Shown here one piece after another: positions 1-8,200 of a stretch of DNA of 28,215 nucleotides. Each line of letters opens with the position of its first letter. Positions within the stretch are counted from its first letter, which is position 1. The notes below the pieces were generated by a model that saw nothing but the letters and a program-made list of their open reading frames with translations, ran no database searches and was not told the DNA's origin. The stretch is from a virus, in the IMG/VR virus record IMGVR_UViG_3300023172_000143, positions 1-28,215 of that record. One strand, 5' to 3'. The position numbers and the translations under genes were made by a program.

Positions 1-246
1 GGTGGAAGTGCTGGCGGATCAGATACAGTAATTACTGTTGCAGATACTTATCTGTTCCCAGATAGTGGTCATCTACTGATCTATACAAGTGGTGTTGGAT
101 TTGGAATGAATGTGATTTCTTATAGTGGAAAGACTTCAACATCGTTTACTGGTTGTCAAGTTATTCGTGAGCATGAAACTACACCTGGAAATGGAGGTTT
201 CGTCATTGCAGGAACCACAGAGGTGCAACCAACGACAATTACCTAA
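1..246 (+). CDS. C-terminal fragment of an upstream structural gene (possibly baseplate wedge gp7-like)
   Basis: Frame 1 is open from the window edge to a TAA at 244-246, giving the last 81 residues of a larger protein; its start lies outside the window. The visible part is beta-rich and reads GGSDTVITVADTYLFP, then SGHLLIY, then SYSGKTSTSFTGC. This looks like a short phage structural module of the type 'FPxSGxLxI...YSGKTxTxFTGC' that recurs in tail and baseplate proteins. In T4 the gene directly upstream of 8 is 7 (the wedge initiator), so gp7 is a guess from synteny only. The fragment has no residues diagnostic for gp7. Its stop codon lies inside a late promoter motif. The reading frame is certain; the identity is weak. 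Confidence 0.75.
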   Translation, partial: GGSAGGSDTVITVADTYLFPDSGHLLIYTSGVGFGMNVISYSGKTSTSFTGCQVIREHETTPGNGGFVIAGTTEVQPTTIT

Positions 247-267
247 ATATTGCTATAAATATAAATA
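243..267 (+). promoter_or_regulatory. Late promoter cluster upstream of gp8 (three T4-like motifs)
   Basis: CTAAATA lies at 243-249, overlapping the stop codon of the upstream gene. Two overlapping exact copies of the T4 late consensus TATAAATA follow at 254-261 and 260-267. The last one ends 37 bases before the gp8 ATG. T4-type late promoters consist essentially of this -10-like octamer, read by the gp55 sigma factor with the gp45 clamp. Which of the three is used cannot be told from sequence. Confidence 0.75.
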
Positions 268-304
268 ACTCAGGCACAAATTACAACGTCGGACAAAGAA
301 ACCC

Positions 305-2116
305 ATGGCTGCTATTATTTCTGATAAGTTTCGTATTTTTAACGCGAAGCAATTCCTAGAATCTCTCACTGAGGGCGCGACTGACACCAGTGCAGAGCGT
401 TCACGAATGTATTTCTTCGTGGGTCGTCCACAACCATGGAGAGCATACTTAGAAGTCTACAACAAAAATGCAACGGCATTTACTGTAGGCGATGAAGTAT
501 ATGTTGGAACGTATGGTTCTACTACTTTCCGTGCCACGATTGCTGCTGTTTATGATAGTGCCCTTCTACTGACCGACGTTTTTGGCAGCAATGGTGTTAA
601 CTCTGCTCCTGCATTAGGTAGTGCCCTTAAGTGCCGCACTGGCGGTGCAGGAGGATCCGACACTGGTGCCACCGCAACTTCTGGTGTTTATCGCTACGCT
701 GACGAGAACATCCCACCTCTTCCTCTAGACAATCAGAGAGAAAAGATTGCCCTCTATGACGAAATCATTGCTGCTAAGCGCATTACAGATTCGTATGCTA
801 GAACTGTAGTTCGTCGTTACAACTGGGATCTAGTTGCAAACCCAAGATATGATATGTGGAAGCCTGACTACTCTGACACCCCAGGTGGCGGTGGTCAGAT
901 TGGCAAATCAACTGCTACTGGTGCAACTAGCATTGCTGATGCTAAGTTCTATGTAATGAACTCCCAGTATGAAGTCTTTAAGTGCCTCTATAACGGTGAA
1001 GATCCTTCAAACACCACTGGTCAGGATGCAACCGAAGAACCATCAGTAGCTGGAGCAAACTATGATGCTGCTACTGGTCTCTATACAGAGACAACAGGTG
1101 CTGGTTACATCTGGAAGCACATGTATACCATTCCAACCGATGATGTCTTGAAGTTCCTTTCTTCTGACTTCATGCCAATCGTTCTTCCTTCCAACCCATC
1201 TAGACAAGCAGTAGGAGCACTTGCTGTTGCTGGTGCTATCGATGCAGTTGTTGTTGAAGATGCTGGTGCTGGACTACCTGTTTCACAAACTCTCTACACT
1301 GCAATCAAAGGTGATGGTTCAGGTGGTGTCGTAGAACTAGTAACTAATGGTGCAGGCACAATCACTTCTGCTAGTGTTCAAGCACGCGGATCTGGTTATA
1401 CCTACGGAAACATTCTTCTAGGAGTTGGTAATCTGTTCAGCGATGCTGGATTGAGCACTCCTGTCAATGGTTATTCTGGAAATGCTGCAATTGAGGCAAT
1501 TCTTCCTCCTCAGGGTGGTCATGGTTCTGATCACGAAACAGAACTTAATGGTAAGCGTGTTATGACGAACATTCGTCTAACCTACGCAGAAGGTTCAGGT
1601 GACTTCCCTGTTGACAACGACTTCCGTCGTATTGGTATCATTGCTGATCCTTACAACCAAGGAACCACAACATTTGCAACTGCAGATACTCTTTCTGGTC
1701 TCAAGTCACTCAAGATTACTGGAGCAACTGCAGATTTCAACGTTGATGAGAAGATCGTTCAGACAGTAACTGGCGGAACCGCATATGGAACCGTTGTTTC
1801 TTGGACACTCGATAGCGGTTCTACAACTGCTGGTGTTCTTAAGTATATCCAAACTAATGATGCACACACCGATCAAGGTGTTGTAAGAGCATTTGAAAGC
1901 AACGCAGCAAATGCAGTTACTGGAGAAACCTCCGCTGCATCAGGAACAGTTGACACTGGATATGCTGGTTCACTACTGGGCGTCACGTTTGCTGCTGGTC
2001 TTGCAAATACCGAGATTGAGAACAACTCAGGTGAGGTTATCTACATCGAGAACCGTCGTCTTATCACTCGTGCTCCTGACCAGATTGAAGACATCAAACT
2101 AGTCATTGAATTCTGA
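305..2116 (+). CDS. 8: Baseplate wedge subunit gp8
   Basis: This is a homologue of T4 gp8, a dimeric subunit of the baseplate wedge that links gp7 and gp6 to the outer baseplate. The N-terminus carries SDKFRIFNAKQFLES and a FVGRPQPW segment, like T4 TSKFR...FGRSEPW. The middle has RRYNWD (T4 RRDWGD), a VFKCLYNG segment (T4 VYRCLD) and GYIWKHMYTIP (T4 GYVWEYLFEIP). Next comes RRIGIIADP (T4 RQISIITNP). The C-terminus SGEVIYIENR...DQIEDIKLVIEF closely matches T4 SGEMIYMENR...DQTEEINILFTF. It has 603 residues against 334 in T4. The extra length comes from an insertion near residues 50-120, a GSGY-type repeat region at about 310-400 and a further beta segment at about 470-570. The gene sits between a late promoter cluster and a strong terminator, so it may be transcribed as a discrete unit. 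Ribosome-binding sequence before the ATG is weak. Confidence 0.95.
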   Translation: MAAIISDKFRIFNAKQFLESLTEGATDTSAERSRMYFFVGRPQPWRAYLEVYNKNATAFTVGDEVYVGTYGSTTFRATIAAVYDSALLLTDVFGSNGVNSAPALGSALKCRTGGAGGSDTGATATSGVYRYADENIPPLPLDNQREKIALYDEIIAAKRITDSYARTVVRRYNWDLVANPRYDMWKPDYSDTPGGGGQIGKSTATGATSIADAKFYVMNSQYEVFKCLYNGEDPSNTTGQDATEEPSVAGANYDAATGLYTETTGAGYIWKHMYTIPTDDVLKFLSSDFMPIVLPSNPSRQAVGALAVAGAIDAVVVEDAGAGLPVSQTLYTAIKGDGSGGVVELVTNGAGTITSASVQARGSGYTYGNILLGVGNLFSDAGLSTPVNGYSGNAAIEAILPPQGGHGSDHETELNGKRVMTNIRLTYAEGSGDFPVDNDFRRIGIIADPYNQGTTTFATADTLSGLKSLKITGATADFNVDEKIVQTVTGGTAYGTVVSWTLDSGSTTAGVLKYIQTNDAHTDQGVVRAFESNAANAVTGETSAASGTVDTGYAGSLLGVTFAAGLANTEIENNSGEVIYIENRRLITRAPDQIEDIKLVIEF

Positions 2117-2136
2117 TTAAAATACATATTATTAAG

Positions 2137-2164
2137 TCCCCCGAGAGATCGGGGGATTTTTTTT
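2137..2164 (+). terminator. Strong Rho-independent terminator after gp8
   Basis: A perfect 8-bp stem, TCCCCCGA (2137-2144) with TCGGGGGA (2149-2156), closes a GAGA tetraloop of the stable GNRA class. Eight T residues follow directly (2157-2164). It begins 20 bases after the gp8 stop. It is the only convincing intrinsic terminator I find in the window. Confidence 0.95.
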
Positions 2165-2171
2165 AACTCTA

Positions 2172-2178
2172 CTAAATA
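2172..2178 (+). promoter_or_regulatory. Late promoter motif upstream of the DUF4815 gene
   Basis: CTAAATA lies 8 bases after the T-run of the terminator and 34 bases before the ATG at 2213. It matches seven of eight positions of T4 TATAAATA if the leading AC is read as TA with one change. The same CTAAATA plus AAAG context recurs upstream of the gene at 15928. Its position right after a terminator fits a fresh start of transcription. Confidence 0.7.
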
Positions 2179-2204
2179 CTAAAGACTGGATCCTAGTATT
2201 TGGC

Positions 2205-2208
2205 GGAG
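2205..2208 (+). promoter_or_regulatory. Shine-Dalgarno GGAG for the DUF4815 gene
   Basis: GGAG (in GGCGGAG) sits 4 bases before the ATG at 2213. The spacing is short but it is the best ribosome-binding site nearby and supports this start. Confidence 0.6.
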
Positions 2209-2212
2209 TACG

Positions 2213-5200
2213 ATGCCTCAGAAGACTAACCTTAATGTAAATCCTTATTACGAGGACTTTGACGCGAGTAAGAATTTTTATAAGATTCTATTCCGTCCTG
2301 GATACTCTATTCAAGGTAGGGAGCTAACACAAGTTCAATCTATTCTCCAAAACCAAATTGAAAGTTTTGGTAAGTATGCTTTCAAGCAAGGTGAGCAAGT
2401 TATCCCTGGTGAGGTAGGTCTCAATACAAAGCTAGATTATGTCAAATTATCTTCTGTTTCTGAAGTTGCGGTTTCAGAAGGAGATGAGATCGTATATAAG
2501 AAATATGACATCACCCAGTTACTTGGACAACAGTTGCGTGGTCTGACTTCTGGTGTTGTTGGCACAGTATTGACAGCAAAACTAGCAACAGAAAGCACTG
2601 CTGATACTATTTTTGTAAGTTACATTAATAGTGGCAACTCAAATACAGAATCAACCTTCCGTCAAGGTGAAACACTAGAGGTAGTAGATGGTGTCAATAC
2701 ACCACTTCTCGTAGTAGGAACAGATGGTAGTGTTCTACCAACTAGTATTCAAGTAACTAATCCTGACACTGGAGAAGTAACTTCTCTAGAAAGTCCTGCT
2801 ATGGGATTTGCTTCTGCTGTTAAAGTTCAAGAAGGTATCTATTTTGTCAATGGATATTTTGTTCGTAACGAAGAGCAGATTCTTGTTATCGAAGAGTATT
2901 ATGATAAACCATCTGCTAAAGTAGGATTTACAATCAAAGAAGAGATTGTAACACCAGAAGCAGATGCATCTCTATATGATAATGCAATTGGTTCATCCAA
3001 CTATACAGCACCTGGAGCACATAGACTAAAAATTAGTCTAGAGATGAAAGAGTTTGCTCTAGATGCAATTACAGATAAGAATTTCATTCAACTCCTAACA
3101 GTAAAGAGAGGAGTTGTTCAAAGAAAAGTTTCTACAACAGATTTCAGCGTTCTTGAGCAAACTCTTGCTCGCAGAACATTTGACGAGAGTGGTGATTATG
3201 TTGTCGATAATTTTGATATCGATGTTCGTGAATGGGCACAGAAAGATGGCAACAAAGGTCTTTATGGTGCTGATGAATTTGGTCTATACAATGGATACAC
3301 TGCTAGTGAAGCTTCCAGAAAAATGGTTGCTAGCATTGGTCCTGGTAAGGCATACATTAAAGGATATGAGATTGTTAATAAAGAAACCAAGTATCTCGAA
3401 ATTAACAAGGCAAGAGAAAGTCTCACTAGTGATAACGTAACACTAAAGACTAAGGGACTTCCTACTTTTAGTATTACTAATGTCTTTGGCAGTGTTCCTT
3501 TGAACAAAGAAGGATCGGATCTAACTGCATATCCAGACATTTTCCTATACAGCACTTTCTCAGATGGATCCATTGGTGTAAATGGAACTGAGGCAACTAC
3601 TGATCATAGACAGACTATTTCAAGAAGAGGTCTTACTTTTACAGCAAATGATGCTATCAGAACAATCACTCTAGATGTTCTAGGTCTTAATGGACAACCA
3701 GCTCTTGGAGCATTGACTGATGCCAATTTCCAAACAGAATACAAGACCCTGTATTTCATCAAATCAAGAAGTGCTGATGGCACTGCTACAGATATTGGAA
3801 CTGTAACCACTCTTGCTTATGCTACTATTAACAGACCTGGCATTAGTGACAACGAGAACAAGCAGTTCTTGGAATTGACTGTATTTGGCAATAAAGCAGA
3901 ATTAGAAAACCTTCTTCTTGAATATGATGAGGGAGATTCTGAGAAAAAGAGAAAGATCTTCCTTTCAAACGGAGATGCTCAAGACAATAATGATTATTGG
4001 GCAGAGGTAGTAGACTACAGAAACACAATTACACCTGTTATTGGTAAAGTAAAACCAAGCAACTTCTTCCTTAAGAAAAGAGGTGAAGGATTTAATTCAG
4101 ATTCTGATGTAGTTCTATCGAAGGGTCGCTTGTCTGGTGGATCCGAAACCTATAATAGTATCTTTGGGTTCTCTTACTTTGATCCTCAGTTCTTCACCAG
4201 AATTCTACTAGAAACTGTTCCTGCTGGTTTCGATGAAGGTAAGTATGTATTTGGATTAGAGAGTGGTGCTTACGGTGTTGTCGAAGGACCAGCTTCTGGT
4301 GTTTACTCTACCGACAGACTTCTATTCGTAAAAACTATTTCTGGAAACTTCAAGTCTGGAGAAACAATCAGAGATGAAGATTCAAACACTGTAAAGATTG
4401 CAAAAGACAACACCATTTCTCACTTCATTGTTATCGAGAGAGGATCTGGTTATTCTGCTGGTGCAGAAATTCTATTGAACGGTGTTACTTATGATGCATC
4501 TAAGATTGAACCCACCGTGTATGGTGGTAAAATTTATAAGGTAGCAATCAACAATCAGGCTGCTTTAAGAAATCTAGAATTCACACAACCACCCGAAATT
4601 GTTGTTACTGGAACTACAGACAGTGCAGGTGCTGCTGCTGTTCGTGCAGTTCTTGTTAGAAACGCAGTTACAACATACACACCACAAAACGTAAAATCCA
4701 TTGGTGGTTCATACGGATCTGGTGGCAGTAATAAGTTTAATGCAGACTTGGTTGTAGACAATCAGGCATATTCGAATATTTCTGCTGTAACTGACTATAC
4801 TTTCTTTGGTAAGAAAGGCACCATGTTTGTCGAATCGACAAGTTTCAGTGCTGATGCTTCTAGCATTCTTCAACAGGGCGATCTAATTCAATTCTCAGAT
4901 CAAGATAACAATCTAGTTCGTGCAACTGTTCAATATGCAACTCAAGCGGCAGGTGCTGCTAAGACTAGAATTTATCTAGACACTGCACTTCCTGGTGACG
5001 TAACAAACACCAGTATCGTCCGTCTAAGACCCAGACCAGAAAACACTAACGGTGGCACACTGCTGTTCCCAACTGGAAGTAAGCAGGTTGAGCAAATTTC
5101 TGCTGGGGGAGATGATACCAAGATTAAGTATTACTTCCGTAGAGACTTTGTAACCACTGCTTCTACTTCTGGTGGAACTATTACATTCGCAGCACAGTTG

Positions 5201-8200
5201 CCATTTGGAACGCAAAGATTTGCAGCATTCAGCGAAGAAAATTATATTATTACTGTTCTAGATCCAGGCGATGCTCCAAGCATTGCAAAAGGTGATATCA
5301 TTTATGTTCCTACCGATGCTGTAGAAATTTCATCTTCTACTGATACTGCCAGTGGTCTCACTTCTGGATCTATTAGTCTACAACTAACATCTGATTATTT
5401 TGGAACCATTCCTTCCAATGGTGCGTTCCCTAAACTTAAGTTGACCGCAACCTTGGAAGTATCCAATGCAAAACCAAGACTTAAGACTGCCGTAAGAAAC
5501 AAGAGAATTGTTGTTACATCATCTGGTGACAGAGTTATTCCACTCAGAGGATCTGATTACGATACCGAAGTCATCGAAACTCTATCTTACTCCGATGTAT
5601 TCAAATTAAGATATGTCTACGAAGGAACTCCTTCCCAGGCTCCAGATGTTGATACTGCTGGAAATCTGGTATCTGGCACAGATGTAACTTCTCGTTATAC
5701 GTTCGATGACGGTCAGAGAGACACTGTATATGATGTTTCCAGACTAGTTCTCAAACCAGGATTTGAGGCATCTGTTGGTCAACTCGTGATTGCATTCGAT
5801 TACTTTGAGCAATCTCAAGGTGATTTTGTAACCATCGACAGCTATCTACATGAAGCAGGTGTCCCTGAAGATGAAATTCCTTCATTCAACTCACCTGTTC
5901 TTGGCAACGTAGAACTTAAGAACGTAATTGATTTCCGTCCTAAGGTAGACACAACAGCAATTATCCCAGGTTATCTTGACAAGTCTCTTCTAGAAGTTAC
6001 CGAAGGTTCGTTTGCTGGTCCTGGTGCTGTTGTATCAAGCACTCCTGCTCCAGATGCTGGTATCGAATATACATTCTCGTTCAGCCAAATCCAGTATCTT
6101 GATAGAATTGATGGAGTATTCTTGAACAAGAAGGGAGAGTTCCTAGTAAAAGAAGGTAACTCGTCTCTCAACCCATCCAAACCAGATCCTATTGAAGATG
6201 CTGTTCCTCTGTTCTATGCATATATTCCTGCTTACACTAAAACAAGCAAGGATGTAAGAATTACTCCAGTTGATAATCGCCGTTACACAATGCGTGATAT
6301 CGGCAAGTTGGAGAAGCGTATTGAGCGTCTTGAGTATTACACTACTCTCAGTATCCTTGAGCAGCAAGCTCTTAACATGCAAGTTAAGGATGAAGTAGGA
6401 CTTGACAGATTTAAGTCTGGTTTCTTCGTTGATAACTTCGAAGCACACTCTGTCGGTAACCTAACTTCACTAGACTATGCATGTGCTGTTGATCCTCAGC
6501 AATCCGTTCTTCGTCCACAATCAAAAGAAGACAGCATCAAACTAGTTGAGGTAAACGTAAGAGAAGATCAAAGAGCAGTTTCTGGTTATAAGAAAGTTAA
6601 TAATGTTGTCACACTACCATACTCGAATTTAAATCTCCTTGGCAATGGATTTGCATCGACAAACATCAATCCAAACCCATTTGTTGTTCTTCAGTATGTT
6701 GGTGATGGTGAACTATCTCCATCAATTGATCAGTGGTATGATCAATCAGAAGAACCACTAGTTGTTGATACAAATACAAGTCTCTTTAACATCTTCCTTG
6801 CAAAAGAGAACGTCAAGGAAAGTTTCTCCAGCATCCACAATTCTTTTGTAGTTAACTGGGTTGGTTCTTCCCCATCATTTACTGCTATCAATTCTTTAGG
6901 TGAAGTCAATAGTCAGCAGGCATCAACTAAAGTTAAGTCTGCTTCTGTTGCAAGTTCTTCTAATATCAGTCCACAGAACAATGATATTGGTAAAGGAATT
7001 CAGGCAAAAACTGTAAGGGGCAATCTGGTTTCCAATTCTCTATCATTCTTTGCAAGAAGTGTTCCTGTCAAGTATGTAATCAGAAGAATGAAGCCTAACA
7101 CCAAGATGTATGTCTTCTTGGAAGGTAGAGATATCAGTCGTTGGGTCAATCCTGATCTAAGATTTACTGGTATTGCTGGCAACTCTCTGTCTGCATTTAA
7201 TGGTCCTATCACCACTGATGAATATGGAAATGCATCTGGTTTGATCATTCTTCCTGCTGGTTATCCACCCATCGAAAATGCAACATGGGGAGGAAGTGTA
7301 GATACCGTATCGTATGACACAAACGCAGAAGAAGTATCAATTACATCTGGCATCTTAACGTTCAGATTTACTTCTAGTGCAACCAATGCACCCAAAGATG
7401 AAGTAGATAGCTACACTGAAGTTAAGTATTATGCTACAGGTATTCTCCCAGAGAACCCAGATAGCATTGTTTCTACAAAACCATCTTACTTCAAGTCAAA
7501 CGAAGGTGTTCAGTTAATCGAAAGCAATACTGACAATCCAGTCAGACCTAATCCATTGGCGCAAACTTTTAAGGTCGAGAACCTAGAGGGCGGTTGTTTT
7601 GTAACTGGCATTGATCTTTACTTCAGCAAGAAGAGCAGCAATATTCCAGTCAAGACGTATATTACTAATGTTGATGCAGAAAAACCAGGAAAGAATATTG
7701 TTCCTGGTTCCGAGAAAACTCTTTCTCCAAACACATTCCTTAAGTGTTATGCAAACGGTGACGTTGCAGTCTACAAGGGCGAGAGCGTAACTGGAGTAAG
7801 CTCTGCTGCTTCTGGTCCTATTCTCAAGATCTTTGACAAGAACAACGTAGAACTAGTCGCTTCTTCCTCTGGTAAGTATAGTCTAACTAATGAGCAAGTC
7901 TATACGTTTGTTCTAAGCAATCATAACGGTAAGTCATTTGTTCAAAATGAAGATCTGACTATTCCATCAGTGACCACGGCAAATGCTACTCAGGGAACTA
8001 CTGGAAAGATCACGATTGCTAAGGACAGTGGAAAAGTTTCTAAGGTCAGAGTTACTAACCCTGGTCAGAATTATGATAGTGCAATTCTAACTATTGAAAG
8101 TCCACAACTTCCTGGTGGTTCTACTGCTACTGCTGCAATTAAAGTCTCTGGCGGTAAGATCTACAATGCAGAAGTTTCACTCTCTGGTTTTGGATACACC

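Noticed and set aside
3114-3440. Same-strand 108-codon ORF inside the DUF4815 gene
   Set aside because: It lies wholly in another frame of a long, clearly coding gene, is Leu/Ile/Met-rich as expected for a shifted frame, and has no ribosome-binding site.
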